DNA of 36,080 nucleotides from Spirochaetes bacterium ADurb.BinA120 (lineage in GTDB: Bacteria; Spirochaetota; UBA4802; UBA5368): positions 1-36,080 of the forward strand of contig MVZN01000027.1 of assembly GCA_002069125.1 (NCBI GenBank), given 5' to 3'. The notes beneath the pieces are model-generated. The model did no database searches. It saw nothing but the letters and a program-made list of their open reading frames with translations, and was not told where the DNA came from. Below are positions 1 through 8,142 of the stretch, piece by piece (within the stretch, counting starts at the first letter, position 1; each line of letters opens with the position of its first letter). The position numbers and the translations under genes were made by a program.

Positions 1-1557
1 GATTTGAAGGGTGTCGCGCGCCTCGTAGCGGGCCTTCATCACCGCCACGGCCTCATCAAGTGCCTTTACCGCCCTCTCCACAGCCGACACGTATTTCCCG
101 TCCACAAGGGGCCGGCAATCCTCGACGGTGCTTAAAACGCGGTCCTTCCACAGGCCGTACATCCTCCGCCCCGGGTCGAGCAGCATTTTGCGCATAATTA
201 GGTCGAGCGACTGTATGGCGTTAGTGCCCTCCCAGATCGGCGCTATGCGCACGTCGCGATAGAGCTGTTCCACCGGATAGTCCGCGCAGAAGCCGTATCC
301 GCCGTGAACCTGTACGGCCTCCGAGGAGACGAGCACCCCGGTGTCGGTGCAACCGGCCTTGCATATCGGGATGAGAAAATCGACGAGCGAGCCGGCCTCG
401 GCGGCCTCGTCTCCGGACGCGTGGCGCGCGGTGTCGATTTGCAGCGCCGTGTAGTAGGCCAGCATGCGCATTCCGTCCACATACGAACGCATTCTAAGCA
501 GCATGCGCCGAACGTCCGGGTGGCGGATGATGGGGACCTGTACGCCGGCGGCCGGGTTTGCAGGGTCCTGGCCCTGCAGCCGTTCGCGCGCGTAGGAGAG
601 CGAGTGCAGGTATGCCGAGGATGCCACGGCAAGTCCCTGGCGCGCGACGGCCAGACGCGCCTCGTTTATCATGTGAAACATCATGCGCATGCCCTCGCGC
701 TCCTTTCCGAGGAGACGCCCCACGCATTCGCCGTTCTCGCCGAAGACCATCGTGCAGGTGGGCGAGCCGTGCAGGCCCATCTTGCGCTCTATGCCCGTAC
801 AGACCACGTCGTTAAGGGGGCCGAAGGAGCCGTCGGAACGCACCGGATACTTGGGAACGATGAAAAGCGATATGCCCCTGGTACCCTCAGGGTCGCCCTC
901 TATGCGGGCGAGCACGAAGTGGATGATGTTTTCGTACAGGTCGCCCTCGCCGCACGAGATGAAGGTCTTCTGCCCGCTTATCCTAAAGCTCCCGTCGGAA
1001 AGCCGAGCCGCCTTTGTGCGGAGTGCGCCCACGTCGCTTCCCGCGCCCGGCTCCGTCAGGCACATGCTCCCCCCCCAGCGGCCCGAGAGGATATTTTCCA
1101 TATAGAGGGCGCGCTGTTCGTCCGTTCCGAAGTTGCGAAGCAGCGTCGCGTTGCCGTGCCCCAGAATGGGATAGGTGAAAAAAGACATGCTCGCCGCGGT
1201 GAATATCTCGTTACACGAGAACGCGATCGTTTCGGGCATTCCCATCCCCCCCTCGTCGTGGGAATCGGCTATTCGCAAAAAACCCGCCTCGTAATAGGCC
1301 GAAAGGGCCTTCTTCATGCCGGAGGGTATGCGCACCTCTTTGGTGGCCGCATCGTAGTCTATGCCGAGTCGGTCGGCCTCGCGGTTGGCCTCGTACAGGA
1401 TGTCGTCCGAGATGCGCGAGGCGAGGCGAAGCGACTCCTCGCACTCCGCGCGAGTAAGGTCGGCAAAGGCCGGGAAGCGGCCTAATTTCTCGATTTCCAG
1501 AAGCTCGAAAAGGACAAAATGGATGTCGCGCATGTCCACGGTAGGATGTGAGGCCAT
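1..1557 (-). CDS. Acyl-CoA dehydrogenase, DmdC-like (3' end cut by window edge)
   Basis: Predicted FAD-dependent acyl-CoA dehydrogenase that makes the alpha,beta double bond in an acyl-CoA thioester and passes electrons to ETF. The frame is open from ATG 1557 to base 1 (519 codons), so about 100 C-terminal residues lie outside the window if it matches its 623-aa paralogue at 3289-5160. AGGAG just upstream supports the start. Visible landmarks are the FAD/substrate-loop block MCLTEPGAGSD (about 166-176), the GGYGFCADYPVE block (about 419-430) and IWEGTNAIQ with the catalytic-base glutamate E443. Length and N-terminal extension match the roughly 600-residue dehydrogenases with an extra C-terminal domain (Acyl-CoA_dh_C, as in 3-methylthiopropanoyl-CoA dehydrogenase), not the 380-residue short type. 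The real substrate cannot be read from sequence. Confidence 0.93.
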   Translation of the reverse strand, partial: MASHPTVDMRDIHFVLFELLEIEKLGRFPAFADLTRAECEESLRLASRISDDILYEANREADRLGIDYDAATKEVRIPSGMKKALSAYYEAGFLRIADSHDEGGMGMPETIAFSCNEIFTAASMSFFTYPILGHGNATLLRNFGTDEQRALYMENILSGRWGGSMCLTEPGAGSDVGALRTKAARLSDGSFRISGQKTFISCGEGDLYENIIHFVLARIEGDPEGTRGISLFIVPKYPVRSDGSFGPLNDVVCTGIERKMGLHGSPTCTMVFGENGECVGRLLGKEREGMRMMFHMINEARLAVARQGLAVASSAYLHSLSYARERLQGQDPANPAAGVQVPIIRHPDVRRMLLRMRSYVDGMRMLAYYTALQIDTARHASGDEAAEAGSLVDFLIPICKAGCTDTGVLVSSEAVQVHGGYGFCADYPVEQLYRDVRIAPIWEGTNAIQSLDLIMRKMLLDPGRRMYGLWKDRVLSTVEDCRPLVDGKYVSAVERAVKALDEAVAVMKARYEARDTLQI

Positions 1558-1678
1558 TGTCATCTCCTGAACGGAATTCGGATCGGCGTTCCGGCCGCCG
1601 GCGGGGGAACGGTTTTCATTATAGCGCCGAGTATGGGCGTTTACGGCATATTCGCCCGGCGGGGCCCTTGGAACCCGG

Positions 1679-1726
1679 GAATATTTTAAAATTTGCCCTT
1701 GGCTGGCAAGTCAAATTTTAATATTC
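1679..1726 (-). promoter_or_regulatory. AT-rich inverted repeat overlapping a likely promoter of the 1557 dehydrogenase
   Basis: Left arm 1679-1695 and right arm 1712-1726 are reverse complements apart from a two-base gap. On the minus strand TTGACT (1714-1709) is followed after 17 bases by TTTTAA (1691-1686), or after 20 bases by TAAAAT (1688-1683), as possible -35/-10 boxes. The element stands out as AT-rich in a GC-rich background. It could be an operator for a fatty-acid-type repressor, or only a hairpin behind the DUF362 gene; there is no clear U-run to make it a standard terminator. Confidence 0.45.
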
Positions 1727-1777
1727 ACGAAAGAAATAAAGATTAATTGAAGAAAGAGCGCGAACGCGGCCTGCGGC

Positions 1778-3037
1778 TCAGGCGTGCCGCTGGATCTTCG
1801 CCCTTGCCCTCAGCGGGACCGTAAGCTGCATGAAGGCCTTTATAATGGAATGGTAGATCAGAAGCACGAGGTTTCTCATGTCCCAGGCCGGGCTTTTCAT
1901 CTTGAAGTGGCGCAGGCCGAAGATCATGAGGTCAGCGACCTTTACCGGGCAGCCCTTGATGTGGACGACCTTTCCGGCCTCCAGCCTTCCTTCCACTCCG
2001 GCGCAGGTGCCCACCATAACTACCGGCTCGTTCGGGTGAAGCACGTCCCCTTTGTAATGGCCCATCACGATTGCGCCCGAGATCGTCAGTATGCAACCGC
2101 CGTAGCAGATGTTCCCCGTCTCCTTATTGGTCCCCTCGTAGAAACGTATGGGAGTGTCGAGCTTCTGGAGGTCCTGGAAGGGCGAGTCCACCCCCTTCAT
2201 GCGTTCGGCGAGCTCCTCCCAGCCCACGTCCCCGGTTATTACGATATCGCGCATGTCGAGCGAGCCGTATCCCCGGTCGCGCGCCTCGCGCATATATATG
2301 ACCGACTCGGGCTCGTAGTTCATCACCTTCGAGGCGACCACATCGATGGCCAGCGGATCGTTCGAAATCATCACTGCGCCCAGGTGGTGCGGAAAGGGGC
2401 TCGATTCGAAGCCGCGGCCCACCGTGATGGCGTCGGTCACAATTAGGTCCGGGTATCCCGGCTCGAGCAGGTCCACAATCTTCTCGTGCAGGCGGTCGTC
2501 GTGGTAGAGAAAGCGTTCCTTATGGGAGAGAATGCCGATGTTGAGTTTAAGCGCGTTTGTAAAGTCCACCACTATGTGGAACTTTAACTTGGGCATCCAG
2601 ATTTTGTATTCCGCCTCGTACAGCGACTTGGCCATAAGCATGGTCTTGTGCAACTTGGCCTTTTTGAGGCTAACGGTGCGAAGCTCCTCCTCGTTTAGGT
2701 CCACCAGCGGCACATTGAGGCGCTTCGCCAATTTGTCGTAGTCCGACTCGGCGAAAAACATCCTGGTGGGAAGGCCTATGCCGCCGGATTCGCCGATGGT
2801 GATGGAATCGCCCGCCCCGTACGATTCTCGCAGCACTTTTACCATGGCCTCCATCATGTCGCGATGCGTGTACGCGTCGAAGATATACTGCTTGTTGGCG
2901 GTCACGATATTGGGCTTGATGAGGATTTTGCCCCTGGGCTTTTCGCCGAGCTCCTCCATGGCCTCTTTTATAATGCCCTGGATAACGGAAGGCTCGTATT
3001 CGTCACACCGGCGGAGTATCACCTTTCTTTCGCGCAT
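1778..3037 (-). CDS. DUF362 domain-containing protein
   Basis: A 419-aa soluble protein of the DUF362 family, proteins of unknown reaction often linked to iron-sulfur or redox functions. The hallmarks are IKPNIVTANK near residue 40 with the following THRDMMEAM block, and the central VTDAITVGRGF...HHLG...NDPLAIDVVASKVM region (about 200-239). It lacks a classical ferredoxin CX2CX2CX3C motif but has four cysteines near the C-terminus (C311, C315, C345, C363; CX3C then two singles), which could hold a metal site. No signal peptide or membrane helix is evident. It lies between two acyl-CoA dehydrogenases on the same strand, suggesting but not proving a shared acyl-CoA or electron-transfer role. 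A weak GGGGG-type ribosome site precedes ATG 3037. Confidence 0.85.
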   Translation of the reverse strand: MRERKVILRRCDEYEPSVIQGIIKEAMEELGEKPRGKILIKPNIVTANKQYIFDAYTHRDMMEAMVKVLRESYGAGDSITIGESGGIGLPTRMFFAESDYDKLAKRLNVPLVDLNEEELRTVSLKKAKLHKTMLMAKSLYEAEYKIWMPKLKFHIVVDFTNALKLNIGILSHKERFLYHDDRLHEKIVDLLEPGYPDLIVTDAITVGRGFESSPFPHHLGAVMISNDPLAIDVVASKVMNYEPESVIYMREARDRGYGSLDMRDIVITGDVGWEELAERMKGVDSPFQDLQKLDTPIRFYEGTNKETGNICYGGCILTISGAIVMGHYKGDVLHPNEPVVMVGTCAGVEGRLEAGKVVHIKGCPVKVADLMIFGLRHFKMKSPAWDMRNLVLLIYHSIIKAFMQLTVPLRARAKIQRHA

Positions 3038-3205
3038 GGCCGCCCCCTGGAAAAAATAAAGCTAACATACCTTACTTTAGCATACACTACCCGGAGCCCG
3101 CCCAAAGTCAACAAAAAAGGGCGACGCCGCAGGCGGGGGCTTTCCGCAAAATATCGGCAGGATGATCGACAAGGCCCCACAGCGCTTTCGCGCCGACGGT
3201 GATAG

Positions 3206-3264
3206 GCCCTGGCAATCGGCCCCAGGGCGTATGGTGGGGAGGGGCCGCCCCGGCGGGCGGCCCC
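3206..3264 (-). terminator. Two GC-rich hairpins downstream of the 3289-5160 dehydrogenase
   Basis: Just past the stop codon at 3289 (minus strand) is a perfect 10-bp stem with a 4-base loop (3241-3250 with 3255-3264), followed by a second 7-bp stem (3206-3212 with 3222-3228). No U-run follows either, so this may slow transcription or protect the transcript 3' end rather than act as a strict intrinsic terminator. Confidence 0.45.
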
Positions 3265-3288
3265 GTTTGCGCGTTTGACGCATTCGCC

Positions 3289-5160
3289 CTATTCGAGCGG
3301 CGCGCCGGTAAAAACGGCGTCGGACGCCTTTACGGGCGCCGTCTCTCCGAAGAGGATGGCCTCCGCACGCCCGAAGAATTTGGGAAACTCCGCGCCCAAA
3401 TAGAACTGGGACGAGAGCACCTTGCCGGAGTAATACGCGGCCTCGGGGTTGTCGTTCAATAGCTTCTCGCGGTCCTCGCCCTTTGCGTCGCCCACAAGCG
3501 ATTTCATCTTCGGTATGCAAAGCGTGAGGCTCCACAGATGCGTCCAGGCCAGCGACATCATGAACATGGCCTGCTGAAGCGGAGTGGCGTTGGCGAAGAT
3601 ATTCAGGAACTTGCCGCCGGCCATGTCGGCCTTGAGCGACTCGATCACCTCGTCGAGCTTTGCCATTCCCTTCTCAACCAGATTTATGTATTTGTCCTCC
3701 ACCACGCCGCGCGCCCTGGCGACGGTCTCGGCCACCCGCTTCTTCCAGACGGAGAAGTTGAACTGCTCCGGGTTCATGAGGATCTTTCGCATGGTGAGGT
3801 CCATGGACTGGATTCCATTGGTCCCCTCGTAGATCGCGGTTATCTTCGCATCGCGCAGATAGCGCTCGACCGGGTAGTCGGAGCAATAGCCGTAGCCCCC
3901 GTACACCTGCACGGCCTCCGAGGTGACGTACAGGGCGCTGTCGGTGCATCCCGCCTTGCAGATGGGGATGAGTATCTCCACAAGCCCCTGCGCCTCCCTC
4001 ATGGCCTCGCCCTCGAGCACCTGCATGAGATTGATGTTGTGCGCAAGGCAATAGACGAGCATCCGCATGCCCTCGACGTACGATTTCATCCATAAAAGCA
4101 TCCGTTTTACGTCGGGGTGCTGGCTGATTGTTACCCTGGGGGCGTCCGGGTTAAGCATCTGGCTTACGTGCACGCCCTGTGTGCGGGTTCTGGAGTAGGT
4201 CACCGCGTGCATGTACGCGGTGGTGGAAAGCGCCAGCCCCTGCATGGCCACGCCCAGCCGGGCCTCGTTCATCATCTGAAACATTATCTTCATCCCCTGG
4301 CGCTCCTTGCCGAGGAGGTAACCCACGCACTGTCCGTTATCGCCGAAGGAGAGCGAGCAGGTGGCCGAGGCGTGGAATCCCATCTTGTGCTCTATGCCGG
4401 TGCAGACTATGTCGTTGAGCTCGCCGATACTCCCGTCCGGATTGACGCGGTACTTGGGCACTATGAATATCGAGATGCCCTTAGTCCCGGGCGGGTCCCC
4501 CTCAATGCGGGCCAGTACCGGATGGATGATGTTGGAATATATGTCGCCCTCGCCGCCGGATATGAATATCTTCTGCCCGGTGATTTTATAGGCGCCGTCC
4601 GGCTGTTTGACGGCCTTCGTCTTGAGGTTTCCCACATCGCTTCCGGCCTCCGGCTCGGTTAGGCACATGGTGCCGCCCCACTCCCCGGAGAGCATCTTCG
4701 GAATGTAGAGCTTCTTCTGTTCCTCGGTGCCGAAGGTATCGATCAGCATGGCGGCGCCGTGGGAGAGTCCCGGGTAGACGGTAAAGGCGAGGCTGGCCGC
4801 GGTGAAGATCTCGTTGGCCGCCATGGCGATGCAGGCGGGCATCCCCATCCCACCTATTTCCGGGTCCTCGGGAATTCCGATAAAGCCCGCCTCGTGATAC
4901 GCCTTGAGGGCCGGCTTGAAGCTGTCCGGCACAGTGACCCTGTGGGTATCGGGGTCGTATTTTACACCCTGTTTTTCCGATTCTGCGCTGATGGAGTAGA
5001 CCTGCTCCATGGCGACCTTTTCCGCGAGGTCGATGACGTCCTCGAACATGCTTCGGTCCAGATCGGCGTACTTGGGGATGGAGGTCAGTTTGTCGACCTC
5101 GAGCAGTTCGAAGAGGGTGAAGCGCAGATCGCGTGAATCGAGCAGCGGATTGAGAGCCAT
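3289..5160 (-). CDS. Acyl-CoA dehydrogenase with C-terminal extension, DmdC-like
   Basis: Full-length 623-aa FAD-dependent acyl-CoA dehydrogenase. It carries MCLTEPEAGSD (166-176), VQVYGGYGYCSDYP (about 418-430) and IYEGTNGIQ with catalytic-base E445. The part after about residue 470 is the extra helical domain of the roughly 600-residue subfamily (Acyl-CoA_dh_C, also in DmdC). It aligns almost without gaps to the partial protein at 1-1557, including the N-terminal block FELLE(V/I)(D/E)KL, so the two are paralogues. AGGAGG six bases before ATG 5160 fixes the start, and a good sigma-70-type promoter lies at 5228-5255. Predicted role is acyl-CoA oxidation coupled to ETF; no ETF, enoyl-CoA hydratase or CoA ligase genes are in the window, so the substrate is open. 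Confidence 0.95.
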   Translation of the reverse strand: MALNPLLDSRDLRFTLFELLEVDKLTSIPKYADLDRSMFEDVIDLAEKVAMEQVYSISAESEKQGVKYDPDTHRVTVPDSFKPALKAYHEAGFIGIPEDPEIGGMGMPACIAMAANEIFTAASLAFTVYPGLSHGAAMLIDTFGTEEQKKLYIPKMLSGEWGGTMCLTEPEAGSDVGNLKTKAVKQPDGAYKITGQKIFISGGEGDIYSNIIHPVLARIEGDPPGTKGISIFIVPKYRVNPDGSIGELNDIVCTGIEHKMGFHASATCSLSFGDNGQCVGYLLGKERQGMKIMFQMMNEARLGVAMQGLALSTTAYMHAVTYSRTRTQGVHVSQMLNPDAPRVTISQHPDVKRMLLWMKSYVEGMRMLVYCLAHNINLMQVLEGEAMREAQGLVEILIPICKAGCTDSALYVTSEAVQVYGGYGYCSDYPVERYLRDAKITAIYEGTNGIQSMDLTMRKILMNPEQFNFSVWKKRVAETVARARGVVEDKYINLVEKGMAKLDEVIESLKADMAGGKFLNIFANATPLQQAMFMMSLAWTHLWSLTLCIPKMKSLVGDAKGEDREKLLNDNPEAAYYSGKVLSSQFYLGAEFPKFFGRAEAILFGETAPVKASDAVFTGAPLE

Positions 5161-5227
5161 TGCGTCCTCCTGGATTCGTAAAAATGAAAATGCGGCGCTT
5201 TTCTGGAATATTGCCGGCTTTTGTTGT

Positions 5228-5255
5228 AAAATAATGTTAGAGCTTCATTTGTCAA
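5228..5255 (-). promoter_or_regulatory. Promoter of the 5160 acyl-CoA dehydrogenase
   Basis: On the minus strand TTGACA (5255-5250) and TATTTT (5233-5228) are separated by 16 bases, about 70 bases before ATG 5160. The -35 is a perfect consensus match and the surrounding DNA is AT-rich. Confidence 0.65.
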
Positions 5256-5295
5256 TTATGATTTTCCGCGCCTCGCCGGCCTGAAAATCCGAAGG

Positions 5296-5318
5296 CTTTC
5301 GGGCTCCATTCCCGAAAG
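5296..5318 (-). terminator. Likely terminator of the GNAT/TraB operon
   Basis: A perfect 8-bp stem (5296-5303 with 5311-5318, 7-base loop) lies about 50 bases past the stop at 5366. A short ATTTT tract follows on the minus strand, so the U-run is weak. Confidence 0.5.
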
Positions 5319-5365
5319 TTCAGGGCGCGCATAATGGCCCGATTCCCCGCGGTCGAACTCGAAGC

Positions 5366-6202
5366 TCAACGCCCGTATATACGGTCGATGAGGGGCCCTC
5401 CGCCCGCATCGTAGAGACCGTATTCGTGCCGCATAAACGGCAGGCCGCCCCACTTTCGCTTAAAGAACTCGATCCCGCTGTTCACCCCGAGCCCAAGGTT
5501 CACATAGCGCGCGCCCGCGGCCCGCGCCCTTTTCAGGAGCTCGTGCAACAGGAGGTCCGACGCGCCGGGTATACCCGCCCCGCCAGAGCGGACATTGAAC
5601 ATATAGAAGGCGTATTCGCCGCGATCGATATCGGCCACGTCGAAGGCCTCGAGCCTCCCGGCCGCGTCGCGCGCCTCCAGCACGAGCGGGCCCCCGGCGC
5701 GCTCCACGTATCCGTGCATGGCCTCATATACTCGGCGCATGGCCCCGTCGGCGCCTGTGCGTTCCAGGAAGGAAGCGATAAGCGCGCGGTGCTCGGGCCC
5801 AAGCCTTCGGACCGCGGCGAGCCTAAGCTCCCGCGAGGAGCGGGATATCATGTTGCGGGTCTTCTGGTTGACGGCGTGCGCGGCGAGGTCGAGCCGGAAG
5901 TAGCGGTCGCTCCCGCTATCAAGGAGCTCGAACGGGAGGGCGGGGAGTTCGGGCGCTATGAGCGAGAGGTAGACGGGCCGGTGATATAAGAGCGCCCTCC
6001 GCACCGCATCGGCAAGGCGCGCGGTATCGAAGTTCCCGTCGAGCGGGTACCCGACGAGCACCAGGGTGTCGCCCCGGTCGTACCACAGGTGTCCGTCGAC
6101 GAGACCGGCCCCGCCTCCGGTTACGGCGCGCACATAGTCCGGCAGGTGCTCCGGGAGATAGGCCCTGGCCCTCAGGCGGCCGCGCAGCCAGGGCCAGATC
6201 AT
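5366..6202 (-). CDS. GNAT-like predicted acyltransferase (DUF2156/FemX-type fold)
   Basis: A 278-aa protein of no recognised name. The C-terminal half (about 140-262) reads like an acyl-transfer domain of the GNAT/FemX/DUF2156 group: LVLEARDAAGRLEAF, a strand-turn block ending in ASDLLLHELLKRARAAGARYVNLG, then GLGVNSGIEFFKRKWGG, the typical last motif of this group. The N-terminal quarter holds short strands such as LWYDRGDTLVLVGYPLDG. The whole protein aligns with residues 1-265 of the upstream gene product (shared YLPEH/YVSEH, GYPL(D/E)G, ASDLL, LGLGV), so it is a stand-alone paralogue of that domain. ATG overlaps the upstream stop by ATGA, indicating translational coupling. Acyl donor and acceptor are unknown. 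Confidence 0.75.
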   Translation of the reverse strand: MIWPWLRGRLRARAYLPEHLPDYVRAVTGGGAGLVDGHLWYDRGDTLVLVGYPLDGNFDTARLADAVRRALLYHRPVYLSLIAPELPALPFELLDSGSDRYFRLDLAAHAVNQKTRNMISRSSRELRLAAVRRLGPEHRALIASFLERTGADGAMRRVYEAMHGYVERAGGPLVLEARDAAGRLEAFDVADIDRGEYAFYMFNVRSGGAGIPGASDLLLHELLKRARAAGARYVNLGLGVNSGIEFFKRKWGGLPFMRHEYGLYDAGGGPLIDRIYGR

Positions 6203-7923
6203 CGGCCGACCGGCCGTACGGACCAGCCGGCCTCCCCGAGCCTTCGGATTATGCCCGGCATGTGGCCCGTGCCGAGGAGGACTGCCGAGCCGCCCTTTTC
6301 GATAAACGGCGTCATGCGCTCGAAAAACACCGGATCGCGCCGGTCGATGATGGATTCGCAGCGCGAGGGGAAATTGGTCAAGGCCCCAAATATGCGGTCG
6401 ATGTCCCCCGCCATGAAACGCCTGGCGTGCAATCGCGCCATTGCCTCCCAGCGGTCGATACGCCCCAAAAATTCCACAATCCCATCGAACGGAATGCCCT
6501 CCATCGCCTCTATCTGCTCCTCGATTAGCTCAAGTTGAATAATCTCCTTGCCAAGGCGACCGGCCGTTTCATAGGCCTCCAGGTCCACCGAATAGACCCA
6601 GCCCCGCTTCATTAAAAACTCCGACCACATGCTGAAAAAAGCGAGCCATGGCTTCATACCGTCGAGGCGGCCGTGGCAAATCTCGTCCTCTATGGAGTCG
6701 CGCACCCCTGGTGGAAGCCCCGCACGTATAGCCGTGCGCAGACCCCGGGGAGCGAACTCGTGTGCGATCTTCGAACGGGTCTCCCGGCCGAGCTCCGCAA
6801 AAAGCCGCGAGCCTCCCTCAGAAACGGACCCCCGCTCACGCACAAGCCGCATGCTCTCCTCGCCGAGCGGCCCCTCAAAAAGCACCCTGTCTACTCCGGA
6901 AAGCAAACGCTCAAACGAACGCCTGTATGAGCGGCAGAAAAAATGGGCTGTCCCCCCGAGCAGATTGAGCGCTTCCCCCTTGCGGACCTCCCAGAGCATC
7001 TTATACTCGGCCCCGCGCCTACGTAGAAATGGGAAAGAGCCTATAATCGCGCGGAGCCCTGTGTTTTTGGCCACAGCACCGGACCCGGGCGACAGGGGCC
7101 GAAGGGAGAGAGCCCGCCTCGGAAGCTCGATCTCGCACATCTCGTAGGGCAAAAAGATCTCGGCGCCCCACTTGGTCTTGAACCTTCGAATCCCGTCGTG
7201 AACTCCAAGCCCGAGGTCTATGTAGCGCTTTCCCGCGCCCCGCGCGGCGGCCACCATCTCGACGAAAAGCAGGTCGGAGGCGTGGGGGGCCCGGACCGTT
7301 CGGGAGTGACAGCCCACAACATAGCTCGCGAAGCCCGTGGGCGCCATGTCCATCACGTAAAAGGCGGCAAGGCGTCCCTCCCGGGTCCGAGCGTCGAGCA
7401 CCAGGGCGTCGGGTGAGCGGCGTACGAAATCGGGCATGGCCTGATACAGGCCGCTTACGCGCTCGTGCGGGTCGACATGGCGGATGAACTCCACCGTCAT
7501 CGACTCGTGATCGGGGCCCATCGCGCGCGTGCGCTCCACGACAAGCCGCTCGGCCGCCCTCTCGACCTCGCGCATTAGGCGCCGCGACGGGTCGAACTCC
7601 GAAAGGTCCAGCCGGTAATACTCGTCCGTTTCGCGCTCACAAATCCTTTTTCGGAATCCGGCCGGAATACCGGGCGCCACCAACCAGAGATAGCGAGGGG
7701 AGAACCGGGCGTTCGCCCTCTCCACGGCCTCCTCCAGGCCTTCCCCGTCCGAGGGGCCCTCCAGCGGATACCCGTTGACCACGGCCCATCCGTCGCCGGA
7801 GTAAACGACGTATCCCCCGTAGAGATGGGCCTCTCCGCCGGATACGATGGTCATAAGATCCGGGCTGTGCTCGGAGACATAAGCCCTGTCGAGGATGTAG
7901 CGCCGCTGGCCGGCGTCTATCAT
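6199..7923 (-). CDS. Fusion of GNAT-like domain and TraB/GumN (TIKI-like) domain
   Basis: A 574-aa two-domain protein. Residues 1-265 form the same GNAT-like domain as the next gene (GYPLEG 51-56, ASDLLFVEM 215-223, LGLGVHDGIRRFKTKWG 237-253). Residues about 308-574 match the TraB/PrgY/GumN family: LLGGTAHFF (321-329, H327), FEGPL (349-353), a D...A...GK...LE..EEQ block (447-470), RRDPVFFERM (528-537) and GTGHMPG (551-557, H554). Eukaryotic TIKI relatives are metalloproteases that use the GX2H histidine and a conserved glutamate, so a peptidase role is plausible but unproven. No signal peptide is seen, suggesting a cytoplasmic site. GGAGGG before ATG 7923 supports the start. The downstream paralogue overlaps by four bases, giving a two-gene operon. 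The fusion is the odd feature. Confidence 0.8.
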   Translation of the reverse strand: MIDAGQRRYILDRAYVSEHSPDLMTIVSGGEAHLYGGYVVYSGDGWAVVNGYPLEGPSDGEGLEEAVERANARFSPRYLWLVAPGIPAGFRKRICERETDEYYRLDLSEFDPSRRLMREVERAAERLVVERTRAMGPDHESMTVEFIRHVDPHERVSGLYQAMPDFVRRSPDALVLDARTREGRLAAFYVMDMAPTGFASYVVGCHSRTVRAPHASDLLFVEMVAAARGAGKRYIDLGLGVHDGIRRFKTKWGAEIFLPYEMCEIELPRRALSLRPLSPGSGAVAKNTGLRAIIGSFPFLRRRGAEYKMLWEVRKGEALNLLGGTAHFFCRSYRRSFERLLSGVDRVLFEGPLGEESMRLVRERGSVSEGGSRLFAELGRETRSKIAHEFAPRGLRTAIRAGLPPGVRDSIEDEICHGRLDGMKPWLAFFSMWSEFLMKRGWVYSVDLEAYETAGRLGKEIIQLELIEEQIEAMEGIPFDGIVEFLGRIDRWEAMARLHARRFMAGDIDRIFGALTNFPSRCESIIDRRDPVFFERMTPFIEKGGSAVLLGTGHMPGIIRRLGEAGWSVRPVGR

Positions 7924-8142
7924 GGATCCCTCCCGGCGGGTCGGCCGCCGGATCGGCCTCCGCCATCCTTAAGCTTATCCACCGCGGCGGTAGCGGGCAA
8001 GTATTAATCGCGCGTACCGGGGGCTTGGAAGCGTAAAAAAGGCTGTCTAAAGGCGGCCGAAGATGATAGGTGGTATATACCGCGCTACAGGAGGCCTCTG
8101 GTTTCGATGCGCGGCCCTATCGGCAGAGATTGGAGGAGAAAC

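Noticed and set aside
304-1485. Long plus-strand ORF of 393 codons
   Set aside because: It is antisense to the acyl-CoA dehydrogenase, whose conserved motifs read through on the minus strand; long antisense frames are common in GC-rich DNA.
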